Assembly (NCBI GenBank): GCA_017469445.1
Contig: JAFUGK010000002.1
Span: 124,001 to 188,000, forward strand
Length of the DNA: 64,000 nucleotides
Source: Clostridia bacterium
GTDB taxonomy: Bacteria; Bacillota; Clostridia; TANB77; CAG-508
Direction: 5' to 3'
Position numbers and translations under genes: made by a program. The notes beneath the pieces are model-generated. The model was not told where the DNA came from. It saw only the letters and a program-made list of their open reading frames with translations, and ran no database searches. Below are positions 8,057 to 16,828 of the stretch, piece after piece; the stretch's first letter is position 1, and the number at the start of each line of letters is the position of its first letter.

Positions 8057-8953
8057 ATGCCTTTTGAAAAAATAATAGGTAATGAAAAGATAAAAGAACT
8101 ATTAACAAAAACCATTAATTCAAATACAGTGGTTAATGCATATATGTTCTTAGGAAAAGCTGGAATAGGGAAAATGCTTTTTGCAAAAGAATTTGCACAA
8201 AGCATTTTATGCCAAGGAAAAGGAAGTAAACCTTGTAATAAGTGTAAATCTTGCATGGAATTTATAGGCAACAGTAATCCAGATATTAGTATAATAGAGC
8301 CAGATGGAAACTCTATAAAAATAGAACAGATAAGAATGTTAAATTCCAAAATAATGGAAAAGCCAGTAACATCAAATAAAAAAGTATACATTATTAATGA
8401 TAGCGAAAAAATGACAGTTGAGGCACAAAATTGTTTATTAAAAACATTAGAAGAACCACCAGTTTATGCCACTATTATTTTAATTTGCTGTAATGAAACC
8501 AAAATGCTTACAACAATAAAATCTAGATGTACTAAAATTACATTTGCATCAATAAGTAATAAAGATTTAAAACAATACATAAATGATGTAGATGATAGTA
8601 TTATTAGCTTTGCTGATGGAAGTTTAGGAAAATTACTACAGATAAAGGACAAACAAGAATTATATAGTAATATAGAAAAAATAATTAATTCTCTAGAAAA
8701 TATGCCAAAGAGTAAAGTTTGGAATTCATGTGATATAATATACAAATCTCAAGATGAAATAAATGAGATATTAGATTATATGAATATATTGTTCTTAAAC
8801 AAAGGGAAAGCCGAAGAAAAATATTTAAATTGCATAGAAATTGTAGAAAAAGCAAAAAGAAGGTTACTTTCAAATAGTAATTTTAATATGACAATAGATA
8901 ATTTGCTTATTTCAATATGGGAGGAAATTAATGAAAAATATAGTAGGAGTTAG
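8057..8953 (+). CDS. holB: DNA polymerase III delta' subunit (clamp-loader)
   Basis: A 298-residue AAA+ clamp-loader subunit. It begins FEKIIGNEKIKELL, and the Walker A-like region is GKAGIGKMLFAKEFAQ. A zinc-binding cysteine cluster (CQGKGSKPCNKCKSC) and the motifs KVYIINDSEKMTVEAQNCLLK and LEEPP follow, all diagnostic of delta'/tau proteins. The protein is shorter than DnaX and lacks its C-terminal region. Its end overlaps the next gene by 23 nt; holB next to a yaaT-type gene is the standard arrangement in Firmicutes, which supports the call. Confidence 0.9.
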   Translation: MPFEKIIGNEKIKELLTKTINSNTVVNAYMFLGKAGIGKMLFAKEFAQSILCQGKGSKPCNKCKSCMEFIGNSNPDISIIEPDGNSIKIEQIRMLNSKIMEKPVTSNKKVYIINDSEKMTVEAQNCLLKTLEEPPVYATIILICCNETKMLTTIKSRCTKITFASISNKDLKQYINDVDDSIISFADGSLGKLLQIKDKQELYSNIEKIINSLENMPKSKVWNSCDIIYKSQDEINEILDYMNILFLNKGKAEEKYLNCIEIVEKAKRRLLSNSNFNMTIDNLLISIWEEINEKYSRS

Positions 8954-9848
8954 GTTTAAGAAACCAGGGAAAATATATTTTTTTGACCCAAAGAATCTAA
9001 AAATACCTAAAAATGCACATGTTATAGTAGAAACAGCAAATGGTGATGCTTTTGGAGAAGCTGTTATAGTTAATAGATTAATACCTGAAAACAAAATAGT
9101 AACACCACTAAAAAAAGTTATTAGAATTGCAACATATAAAGATGAAAAGCATTATGAAGAAAACAAGAAAAAAGAAGCAGAAGCAATGAAAATATGCTTA
9201 GAAAAAATAGAAAAACACAAATTAGATATGAAACTTGTAGATGTGGAATATAAATTTGATAATACAAAAATATTATTTTATTTTACAGCAGATGGAAGAA
9301 TAGACTTCAGGGAATTAGTAAAGGATTTAGCTGCAATTTTTAAAGTAAGAATAGAATTAAGACAAATAGGTGTAAGAGACGAGATAAAAAGAATTGGCGG
9401 AAATGGAGTTTGCGGTAGAGAACTATGCTGTTGCTCTTTTCTAGGAAATTTTGAAGCAGTTTCTATAAAAATGGCAAAAGAGCAAAACATATCTTTAAAT
9501 CCATCAAAAATATCTGGAAATTGTGGCAGATTAATGTGCTGCTTAAAATATGAACAAGAGGCATATGAAGAAAAATTATCTAGATTACCTAGAATTGGAG
9601 CAATAGTAAAAACGGCAGATGGAGAAGGAGAAGTATGCCAAGTAGAAACACTAAAAGAAAGAGTAAAAGTAAAGTTTAAAGATAAGGATGAAGTATTCTT
9701 TAAAAGATATGATTTACCAGAGATTGAAATAATAAAAAATGTTGAAAAAGATGAAGAAGAAACAGATGAAGATATTGAAGAGTTAAAAGAGTTACAAAAG
9801 CTAGAAAATTTAGATAAAATAGATAGTACAAATTCAGATGAAATATAG
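8931..9848 (+). CDS. yaaT: PSP1-domain protein, YaaT/RicT family
   Basis: A 305-residue cytoplasmic protein. The PSP1 core includes the cysteine-rich signature GVCGRELCCCSFLGNF (about residues 157-172) and NCGRLMCCLKYEQEAY (about 198-213). In Bacillus subtilis YaaT (RicT) works with YlbF and YmcA in a [4Fe-4S]-containing complex that directs RNase Y maturation of certain mRNAs and affects sporulation and competence. The acidic C-terminal tail (about 260-305) is variable in the family. It overlaps holB by 23 nt with GGGAGG upstream of the start, so the two are translationally coupled. Confidence 0.88.
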   Translation: MKNIVGVRFKKPGKIYFFDPKNLKIPKNAHVIVETANGDAFGEAVIVNRLIPENKIVTPLKKVIRIATYKDEKHYEENKKKEAEAMKICLEKIEKHKLDMKLVDVEYKFDNTKILFYFTADGRIDFRELVKDLAAIFKVRIELRQIGVRDEIKRIGGNGVCGRELCCCSFLGNFEAVSIKMAKEQNISLNPSKISGNCGRLMCCLKYEQEAYEEKLSRLPRIGAIVKTADGEGEVCQVETLKERVKVKFKDKDEVFFKRYDLPEIEIIKNVEKDEEETDEDIEELKELQKLENLDKIDSTNSDEI

Positions 9849-9862
9849 GAGGTGTAATAAAA

Positions 9863-10033
9863 ATGGCATACAAAATTAATGAAAATTGTGTAAAATGTGG
9901 TTCTTGTGCAGCATCATGCCCAGTAAGTTGTATTTCTGAGGGAGATGAAAGATTTGTAATAGACCCAGAACAATGTATAGAATGTGGAACATGTGCAGCT
10001 ATTTGCCCAGTTTCAGCACCAGAATTAGATTAA
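9863..10033 (+). CDS. 2[4Fe-4S] ferredoxin, clostridial type
   Basis: A 56-residue ferredoxin. Two cluster-binding motifs are visible, CVKCGSCAASCP and CIECGTCAAICP, giving the eight cysteines of a classical clostridial ferredoxin. The start codon follows AGGAGGTG. It lies 14 nt after the yaaT-like gene and may be co-transcribed. It carries low-potential electrons, for example from the pyruvate:ferredoxin oxidoreductase encoded at 18.6-21.9 kb. A weak hairpin (GGAAG...CTTCC) follows before dltA. Confidence 0.95.
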   Translation: MAYKINENCVKCGSCAASCPVSCISEGDERFVIDPEQCIECGTCAAICPVSAPELD

Positions 10034-10081
10034 GAATAGGAAGGGAGAATTAAAATTCTTCCTTCGCTTTTGGGAGAAGAT

Positions 10082-11602
10082 ATGATAAAGAATATATTGC
10101 AATTATTAGAAAACACAGTAGAATTATTTCCAAATAAAGTTGCATTTGGAGATGATAAACGAGAAATTACATATGTAGAATTTTTAAAAAATTCTAAAAA
10201 AATAGGTTCATGTGTTGCTAGTAAAAAAGTAACACAAAAACCTATAATTATTTTTATAGATAAAACAGTGAATTGTTTAGAGGCTATGATGGGTGTAATT
10301 TATAGTGGAAATTTTTACACTATATTAGATACAAAGACTCCTGTAGAAAGAGCAAAAAGCATAATAGATACATTAGACCCAATTATGATAATAACAGATG
10401 AAAAAAATGAAAAAAAGATGAGTGCTCTTAATATTCAAAATATAGAAGTTTTAATGTATGAAGATGCAGTAGATTATAAAATAGATGAAGAGACTCTAAA
10501 AGATATAAGGGACAAGCAAATAGATACAGATATATTGTATGTACTATTTACATCAGGCTCAACTGGAATTCCAAAAGGAACTGTTCTAACGCATAAAGCA
10601 GTAATATCATATACAACATGGGTAAAAGATACGTTTGACATTAATGAAAACACAATATGGGGAAGCCAAACACCATTTTATTTTAGTATGTCTATAACAG
10701 ATGTGTTTTCTACAATAATTACAGGTGCAACACTTTATATAATACCTAAAATGTATTTTTCGTTTCCTGTAAAACTTATAGAATATATGAATGAAAAAAA
10801 GATAAATTCTATTTATTGGGTACCATCAGCATTATGCATTGTAGCAAACCTTGGAACATTAAAAACTGCAGAATTTGAGAGCTTGCAAAAGATATTATTT
10901 GCAGGTGAAGTTATGCCAGTTAAACAATTAAACGAATGGATTCAAAAATTGCCTAATGCACAATTTGCAAATTTATATGGGCCAACAGAAACAACAGATA
11001 TTTGTTCATATTATGTAATAGATAGAAAATTTGAAAATGATGAAAGTATTCCAATGGGAAAACATTGCAATAATTGTGGTTTAATCATTGTAGATGAAAA
11101 TGGAAATGAAATACTTCCTACAAAAGATAAGGAGAGTAAAATTGGGGAATTACTTGTAAGAGGAAGCTTTTTAGCATCTGGATATTACAAAAATCCGGAA
11201 AAAACGAAAGAAGCATTTGTACAAAATCCAATAAATAATAGTTATCCTGAAATAGTATATAGAACAGGAGATTTAGTTAAATATAATAAAAGAGGAGAAT
11301 TAATATATATTTCTAGGAAAGATTATCAAATAAAACATATGGGGTATAGAATAGAACTTGGAGAAATAGAAAGAAATATATATGGTATAGATAAAATAGT
11401 TTTATGTGCTTGTATCTATGACGAAAAAGAACAAAAAATAGTTTTATTTTATCAAGGCGAATTGGAAATAGAAGAATTAGCAGAAGAGGCAAATAAAAGA
11501 CTACTTCCATATATGAGACCCAATAAATATATTAAAGTAAGCCATATGCCATATAATGCAAATGGTAAAATAGATAGAAAAAAATTAAAAGGAGAAATGT
11601 AA
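10082..11602 (+). CDS. dltA: D-alanine-carrier protein ligase DltA (acyl-adenylating enzyme)
   Basis: A 506-residue AMP-forming enzyme that activates D-alanine and loads it onto DltC. The ATG at 10082 is preferred over an upstream TTG because GGGAGAAG then serves as ribosome-binding site. Adenylation motifs in order: FTSGSTGIPKGTVLTHKAV (about residues 158-176), YGPTETTDICSYYV (about 299-312), YRTGDLVKYN, and the C-terminal NANGKIDRKKLK with the catalytic lysine. Length and architecture match DltA rather than multidomain NRPS proteins. The following dltC starts one base after its stop, and dltB and dltD complete the operon. Confidence 0.9.
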   Translation: MIKNILQLLENTVELFPNKVAFGDDKREITYVEFLKNSKKIGSCVASKKVTQKPIIIFIDKTVNCLEAMMGVIYSGNFYTILDTKTPVERAKSIIDTLDPIMIITDEKNEKKMSALNIQNIEVLMYEDAVDYKIDEETLKDIRDKQIDTDILYVLFTSGSTGIPKGTVLTHKAVISYTTWVKDTFDINENTIWGSQTPFYFSMSITDVFSTIITGATLYIIPKMYFSFPVKLIEYMNEKKINSIYWVPSALCIVANLGTLKTAEFESLQKILFAGEVMPVKQLNEWIQKLPNAQFANLYGPTETTDICSYYVIDRKFENDESIPMGKHCNNCGLIIVDENGNEILPTKDKESKIGELLVRGSFLASGYYKNPEKTKEAFVQNPINNSYPEIVYRTGDLVKYNKRGELIYISRKDYQIKHMGYRIELGEIERNIYGIDKIVLCACIYDEKEQKIVLFYQGELEIEELAEEANKRLLPYMRPNKYIKVSHMPYNANGKIDRKKLKGEM

Positions 11603-11603
11603 G

Positions 11604-11834
11604 ATGGACGAACTTTTAAAAATTTTAAATAATGTAAAACCAGGAGTAGATTTTGAACATGAAGAAAATATAATGGAGGATGAAATAATTGATTCATTTG
11701 ATATTGTAACACTTGTTTCAATGATAAATGATGAATTCGATATTGAAATTACACCAGCAGATTTAGTTCCGGAAAATTTTAAATCTGCAAAAACAATTTA
11801 TAATATGATTGAAAGATTACAAAATGAGGTTTAG
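11604..11834 (+). CDS. dltC: D-alanyl carrier protein DltC
   Basis: A 76-residue acyl-carrier protein. The 4'-phosphopantetheine attachment serine is in IIDSFDIVTLVSMI (about residue 31), and the acidic helix composition is typical of carrier proteins. It starts 1 nt downstream of the dltA stop and is followed 3 nt later by dltB, so translation is tightly coupled. Its role is to carry activated D-alanine from DltA to the DltB membrane machinery. Confidence 0.9.
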   Translation: MDELLKILNNVKPGVDFEHEENIMEDEIIDSFDIVTLVSMINDEFDIEITPADLVPENFKSAKTIYNMIERLQNEV

Positions 11835-11837
11835 AAA

Positions 11838-13418
11838 ATGCTTATTAATTCGATACAATTTATTTTATTTATAATAATACTTTTACTAATTTATAAAATA
11901 ATGCCTAAAAAATATAAGTGGACAGTTTTATTGATAGCAAGCTATATCTTTTATTTTTTAAATAGCTCTAAATTAATTGCTTTTATATTGGTATCTACTA
12001 TTTCAATTTATTTTGTTGCAATTAAAATGCAAAAGATAGATGAAAAAGCAAAAATTCAAGCTAAAAATATAGAAGATAAAGAAGAAAAAAAGAAATTAAA
12101 AAATAAAGCAAAGAAAAAGAAAAAAATAGTTTTAGCAGTAGGTATTATTTTTAACTTAGCAATATTGGTATTTTTAAAATATTCAGGCTTTATAGCTGGA
12201 AGTTTAAATACAATACTACATATAAATTTACCAATATTTAAATTTATATTACCACTAGGAATTTCATACTATACTTTACAAGCAATTAGCTATATTGTAG
12301 ATGTGTATAGAGGAAAAGTGGAGGCTGATAAAAATATAGCACGAGTTGCTTTATTTGTTGCATATTTTCCCCAATTAGTTCAGGGACCAATTGGAAGATA
12401 TGATGAGCTAGCAAATCAATTATATAACCCACATGAGATAACATTTAAGAATTTAACATATGGTTCTGAGTTAATGCTTTGGGGTTATTTTAAGAAAATG
12501 GTAATAGCAGATAGAGTTGCAATGTATGTTAATGGAGTATTTGCAGATTATGCAAATTATTCAGGCCCAATAATAATTATGGCAATAATTGGTTATACAC
12601 TACAAATATATGCTGAATTTTCTGGAGGAATAGACATAGTTCGTGGTGCTTCACAAATGTTTGGAATAGAGTTAGTAGAAAACTTTAAAAGACCATTCTA
12701 TTCAAAATCTGTTGATGAATTTTGGAGAAGATGGAATATTACTTTAGGAACTTGGCTAAAAGATTATGTTTTTTATCCAGTTTCATTATCTAAAGTGACA
12801 TTAAAATTAACGAATTTTTCTAGAAAAATATTTAAGACATCATACTTTGCAAAAATAGTTCCAATTTCATTACCATTATTATGTGTATGGCTTGGAAATG
12901 GATTTTGGCATGGCTCTGGTTTAAAATATATAGTATATGGATTATACTATTATGCAATAATGATGCTTGGAAAAATATTTGAACCAGTGGGTAAAAAAAT
13001 AATTTCTTTATTAAAAATAAATGTAGAAGCATGGAGCTATAAATTATGGCAAATGTTAAGAACATGTGGATTTGTATGCATAGGAATGCTTATATTTAGA
13101 GCAGAAAATTTAAATGCGGCTATTCAAATGTTTAAATCTATATTTAATGTACATAATTTAGAAAGAATTTTTAATGGTGAAGCATTTTTAATTGGTGGAA
13201 TGACTATTGCAGATATTGTTGTTTTAATAATTGCAACAGTAATATTTATAGGAATAAGTATTGCAAAAGAGCATGGAAAAAATATTAGAGAAAGCTTTGC
13301 AAAACAGAATTTAGCATTTAGATGGGTAATCTTATATGGCTTAATATTTGCAATAATAGTATTTGGAGCATATGGACAAGGGTACAATCCACAAAGCTTC
13401 ATATACGGACAATTTTGA
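11838..13418 (+). CDS. dltB: MBOAT acyltransferase DltB
   Basis: A 526-residue polytopic membrane protein of the MBOAT family. About ten hydrophobic segments are visible. The conserved histidine is in GNGFWHGSGLKYIVYGLYY (about residues 353-371), and the family motifs QLVQGPIGRYDEL and EFWRRWNITLGTWLKDYVFYP are clear. DltB passes D-alanine from DltC across the membrane for teichoic-acid D-alanylation. A lysine-rich stretch (residues about 80-95) sits in the first cytoplasmic loop. The stop codon lies inside the left arm of the structured repeat at 13410-13537. Confidence 0.92.
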   Translation: MLINSIQFILFIIILLLIYKIMPKKYKWTVLLIASYIFYFLNSSKLIAFILVSTISIYFVAIKMQKIDEKAKIQAKNIEDKEEKKKLKNKAKKKKKIVLAVGIIFNLAILVFLKYSGFIAGSLNTILHINLPIFKFILPLGISYYTLQAISYIVDVYRGKVEADKNIARVALFVAYFPQLVQGPIGRYDELANQLYNPHEITFKNLTYGSELMLWGYFKKMVIADRVAMYVNGVFADYANYSGPIIIMAIIGYTLQIYAEFSGGIDIVRGASQMFGIELVENFKRPFYSKSVDEFWRRWNITLGTWLKDYVFYPVSLSKVTLKLTNFSRKIFKTSYFAKIVPISLPLLCVWLGNGFWHGSGLKYIVYGLYYYAIMMLGKIFEPVGKKIISLLKINVEAWSYKLWQMLRTCGFVCIGMLIFRAENLNAAIQMFKSIFNVHNLERIFNGEAFLIGGMTIADIVVLIIATVIFIGISIAKEHGKNIRESFAKQNLAFRWVILYGLIFAIIVFGAYGQGYNPQSFIYGQF

Positions 13419-13537
13419 AAAATAATTATGATTTGGAGTTGTTAAACTGCGTTCGAAAATCCTGCGACGTACTCTTGTACGCCTCGGATTATTCTCACTT
13501 GTTTGCCTATCCAAATACATAATTCTTTTCCAAAATC
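13410..13537 (+). repeat. Structured palindromic element, AACTGC...TTGTTTGCC core, copy 1 (dltB-dltD)
   Basis: A core (about 13438-13509) containing TTGTTAAACTGC, AATCCTGCGACGTAC, GTACGCCTCGGATTATTCTC and TTGTTTGCC is shared with 63829-63901. Around it, left arm 13417-13437 pairs with right arm 13510-13530 (e.g. ATTTGGA / TCCAAAT). The arm sequences differ from those of the other copy yet remain complementary. It lies between dltB and dltD and could act as an mRNA stability element or attenuator, or be a REP-like mobile element. Confidence 0.75.
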
Positions 13538-13570
13538 TTTTATTATTTTAGAAAGGATAGAGATAAAAAC

Positions 13571-14593
13571 GTGAAAAATTTTTTTAAAGCAACTATTTTT
13601 TTTATAATACTTATACTTTTAATAATAGTTTTATCTAAAGTAATGAATCCTAGTGGTGGGGTTAAGATGTGGTATTCTTCAAATTCAATATTGGATTTTT
13701 ATGAACAAACAAAGGATACGATTGATGTTATTTATACAGGGAATTCTTGTATTTATTCAGCAGTATCACCGCTAGAAATATATGAAAATACGGGAATAAC
13801 AGGTTATAATTTATCAACAGGTGGCCAAAAAATATGGTCATCCTACTATTTAATAAAAGAAGCTTTTAGATTGCAAAAACCAAAATTGATATTTGTTGAA
13901 GTTGGAGAATTGTTTTCATATGCAGATGTTGAGCAAGAAAGAGAAAAAAGATATGTAATCGACTCAATGGAATTTAGTTTAAACAAGATGGAAATGATTA
14001 ATGATAATATATATAATTTTTCATTTGAAGATAAATTAGGATGTGTTTTTCCGTTATTTAGATATCATACTAGATGGTCAAATTTAGATGAAACAGATTT
14101 TAGAAAGATAATTTCTAAAGAAGAAATAATGTATAAGGGGTATGATTTAGTAAAGATAGTAAAGAAATATACAGGCAAAAGACAAGAACATGGAAATAAG
14201 GCAAGAGCTCAACTTTCAGCAGATGCTGAAAAATATGCTAGTAAAATTGTGGAGCTTTGCAAAGAAAAAAATTGTAAATTAGTATTTATAAAAATACCAG
14301 ATCCAAATGTGTGGACTGAGGAGAAACACAATGCTGTAGTAGATTTAACATCTAGATTAGGAGTAGAATATATAGATCTAAGTTATGATAATTTAGCTGG
14401 TATTAATTGGGAAACAGATACACAAGATGTTGGTGACCATTTAAATATAGCAGGAGCAGAAAAAATATCTAATTATATAAGCGACTATTTAGTTAATAAT
14501 ACAGATTTTGAAGACCATAGGCAAGATAGTAAGTATACCAGTTGGAATATGGATTTAGAAACTTATAATTTAAAAAAACAACAGCAAAATTAA
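13571..14593 (+). CDS. dltD: DltD-like SGNH/GDSL-fold protein of the dlt operon
   Basis: A 340-residue protein with one N-terminal membrane anchor (about 7-26) and an extracytoplasmic SGNH-hydrolase-like domain. The block-I serine appears in VIYTGNSCIYSAVSP (about residues 54-68) and the C-terminal catalytic Asp/His pair in DVGDHLNIAGAEKI (about 292-305). It starts at GTG behind GAAAGGATAG. It is shorter than typical DltD (about 400 residues), but its place after dltB makes it the functional DltD. DltD is thought to accept or transfer D-alanine on the outer face of the membrane. The polymer modified here, lipoteichoic acid or another polymer, is not known. Confidence 0.8.
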   Translation: MKNFFKATIFFIILILLIIVLSKVMNPSGGVKMWYSSNSILDFYEQTKDTIDVIYTGNSCIYSAVSPLEIYENTGITGYNLSTGGQKIWSSYYLIKEAFRLQKPKLIFVEVGELFSYADVEQEREKRYVIDSMEFSLNKMEMINDNIYNFSFEDKLGCVFPLFRYHTRWSNLDETDFRKIISKEEIMYKGYDLVKIVKKYTGKRQEHGNKARAQLSADAEKYASKIVELCKEKNCKLVFIKIPDPNVWTEEKHNAVVDLTSRLGVEYIDLSYDNLAGINWETDTQDVGDHLNIAGAEKISNYISDYLVNNTDFEDHRQDSKYTSWNMDLETYNLKKQQQN

Positions 14594-14620
14594 AAGAGAC
14601 ACCTGTTTTTGGAATGTCAA

Positions 14621-14693
14621 TGTTTTTGGGGACACCTACCGAAAGCAGCTTGAAAAAATTTCAAGCTGCTTTCGGTAGGTGTCCCCAAAAACA
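14621..14693. repeat. REP palindrome (35-bp perfect arms) with GGGGACACCTACC ends; probable bidirectional terminator
   Basis: Arms 14621-14655 and 14659-14693 are perfectly complementary around a 3-nt centre. The outer 19 nt of each arm carry the RAYT-repeat word TTTTTGGGGACACCTACC. A partial copy (GAGACACCTGTTTTTGG) precedes it at 14596. It separates dltD (+) from a convergent minus-strand gene, so it probably terminates both transcripts as well. Confidence 0.8.
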
Positions 14694-14710
14694 TCTATTG
14701 ATAGGTTGTG

Positions 14711-15754
14711 TTATTTAGTTTCCTCTTTTTTTCTTGATGGAAGCAAACATAAGGCACCTACAATAATTGGGGCATAAAAGGTATATAATCTCCAGAACAA
14801 AATAGACATATTAATTGTTCCATGTTTGAAAATAGTTTTAAATATTAGTAAAAATCCACCTTCTGCACCTATTCCAGCACCAGGGGTTGGAATAAATGTC
14901 ATAACAAGAAGTAAGAAAGCTTGAGCAGGAATTATTTGGAATACAGATAATCCACTATTTCCGAAAGCTCTGTATACCATGTATGTTATTGTGTAGTATG
15001 ATAAGCATTGAACTATAGAAATAACAAACATTTTGGATACCAATACTTTTTGACTTTTCATAAACTTAAATTGTTTATTAAAATTGGCAATACTTTTATC
15101 TAATTTTCTAGTGGTTTTTGGAACATTTTTTATAATTTTTATTTTGCCCAAAAGTTTTATAATAGGATGTGCAATAGAAGGGATAACTTTTTTGTTGATT
15201 CCTGCTACAATTACAATAACTATAGCAAAAATGTTAACAGCAAAGCTGATTATTGCAATCCAAATAAAATTATCCATTAAACTTATAAAAAAATTAAATT
15301 GAAAAATTACAATAATAAAGGTAAATAAAACTAAGGCCATTTGATAAACTATAAATTTTAAAGCTAGCATAGAAAAAGAATCGCTTACCTTTTTGCCAGT
15401 TTTATTTAGTTCGTATGCCTGCATAGGCTGACCTCCTGAGCAAAAAGGGGTTATATTATTAAAAAGTTGACCAACCATTGATACTCTTAAAGATTCTAAA
15501 AATTTTTGATCAGGGTATAATTTTTTTAATGGTAAATGTAAAGTAAGACCTTCGCAAAACCAGAAAAATAATATGCAAAGCGCTCCACCTAAAACCCATT
15601 TGAGGTCAGCATTTTTAAGTAAATCAACTATGCTATCAATTCCATCTACACTAACCATATATATGAATAAACCAATAAAAATAATTACAATAAGTATAAA
15701 GTTTACTATAGTTGTCTTTTTACTTGTTGGTTTAGATATCTGCTTTTTCCCCAT
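14711..15754 (-). CDS. YbhN/UPF0104-family membrane protein (MprF flippase-like domain)
   Basis: A 347-residue integral membrane protein. The ATG at 15754 is chosen over a TTG 18 nt upstream because GGTGGTGAT then forms the ribosome-binding site. About eight hydrophobic helices are visible, with the family signatures ITPFCSGGQPMQAYEL (about 106-121) and FIPTPGAGIGAEGGFLL (about 284-300). This domain is shared with the flippase half of lysyl-phosphatidylglycerol synthase (MprF), but the synthase domain is absent. It is a likely lipid transporter or flippase; the substrate is unknown. Position beside dlt fits a role in envelope charge or lipid modification. Confidence 0.82.
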   Translation of the reverse strand: MGKKQISKPTSKKTTIVNFILIVIIFIGLFIYMVSVDGIDSIVDLLKNADLKWVLGGALCILFFWFCEGLTLHLPLKKLYPDQKFLESLRVSMVGQLFNNITPFCSGGQPMQAYELNKTGKKVSDSFSMLALKFIVYQMALVLFTFIIVIFQFNFFISLMDNFIWIAIISFAVNIFAIVIVIVAGINKKVIPSIAHPIIKLLGKIKIIKNVPKTTRKLDKSIANFNKQFKFMKSQKVLVSKMFVISIVQCLSYYTITYMVYRAFGNSGLSVFQIIPAQAFLLLVMTFIPTPGAGIGAEGGFLLIFKTIFKHGTINMSILFWRLYTFYAPIIVGALCLLPSRKKEETK

Positions 15755-15932
15755 AATTTTAATCACCACCAAAGTTATATATTAAAATAAGGTAAATGTC
15801 AAATCTTCTACAGCATACTTCTTTTTAATATATTATAGTAATCTATTAATTTATAATGTAACAAGACTTGAGTTTTTTGTTAATTTGCTATATAGTATAT
15901 TATAACTAAAAACAGAAAGGGATATTACAAAA

Positions 15933-16754
15933 ATGATAAGAAATGAGTTAGAAGCTATAAAGGCAATCAGAGAAGGTGTTTCACTAAAAGATATAGATTC
16001 GGAATTTAGAACAAGGAAAATAGTAGAAGAAGCAGTAAGAATAGATGGCTTAGAATTAATGAATGCAGATAGAACTTTTAGAAATGATTTAGAAATAGTA
16101 AAACTCGCTGTTGCACAAAATGGATTAGCATTAGAATATGCATCTCTTAGTTTAAGAGATAATGAAGAAGTAGCATTAATTGCTACAAGGCAAAATGGAT
16201 TAGCTTTGCAACATTGTGGACACAAGACAAGAAATAATGTAAATATAGTTCTAGAAGCTGTAAAAGGATGCGGATTAGCCTTAGCATATGTGGGAGAAGA
16301 ACTAATTGTAGATAAAGATTTAATTAAAGGTGATAAAGAAAAAATTAATAGATATATTACGATAGTAAAAGAGGCTGTAAAAGAAAATGGAATGGCACTT
16401 AAGCTTGCAACTGAAAAAATACAAGATAATGATGATGTAATAGATTTGGCAATAGAAGAAAATGGAGGAGCAATAAAATATGCAAGTAGAAGACATAGGG
16501 GTAATGAAGAATTAATGTGGAGGGCAATGCATAACTTAAAAGGAAATTGTACTCAAGAATCAATTATAGAGTATGCAACAGCTAATATAAAAAATAATTT
16601 AAAAGAGAGACTAAAAAATGAATTATTAGAAAAGCAAAAGAAAGAGTTTGAAGAAAGAATAAAAATAAATACTAAGATTGAAACTATTAAAAGTAAGCAA
16701 TCAGATATAAAAGAAGAAATAGTTGAAAACCAAAAAATTTGTTATGATGAATAA
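15933..16754 (+). CDS. DUF4116-repeat protein
   Basis: A 273-residue soluble protein built from about four to five ~45-residue DUF4116-like repeats. Each has a pattern such as EIVKLAVAQNGLALEYAS or ALIATRQNGLALQHCG, with helices ending in 'NGlAL.ya'. The last ~60 residues are a charged coiled-coil-like tail (KNELLEKQKKEFEERIKI). No signal peptide or catalytic motif was seen. The function of DUF4116 is not established. It precedes the anchored toroid protein by 74 nt, possibly in one transcript. Confidence 0.7.
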   Translation: MIRNELEAIKAIREGVSLKDIDSEFRTRKIVEEAVRIDGLELMNADRTFRNDLEIVKLAVAQNGLALEYASLSLRDNEEVALIATRQNGLALQHCGHKTRNNVNIVLEAVKGCGLALAYVGEELIVDKDLIKGDKEKINRYITIVKEAVKENGMALKLATEKIQDNDDVIDLAIEENGGAIKYASRRHRGNEELMWRAMHNLKGNCTQESIIEYATANIKNNLKERLKNELLEKQKKEFEERIKINTKIETIKSKQSDIKEEIVENQKICYDE

Positions 16755-16828
16755 AAAATTATCAAGTTGTCTAAAAGTTAAATACAGATTACTGTAAATA
16801 GAAATGAATTGAAAAGGAATAGGATAAA

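Noticed and set aside
10034-10081. Hairpin GGAAG...CTTCC between ferredoxin and dltA as a terminator
   Set aside because: The stem is short and imperfect, with no proper T-tract, so it is mentioned only in the ferredoxin entry.
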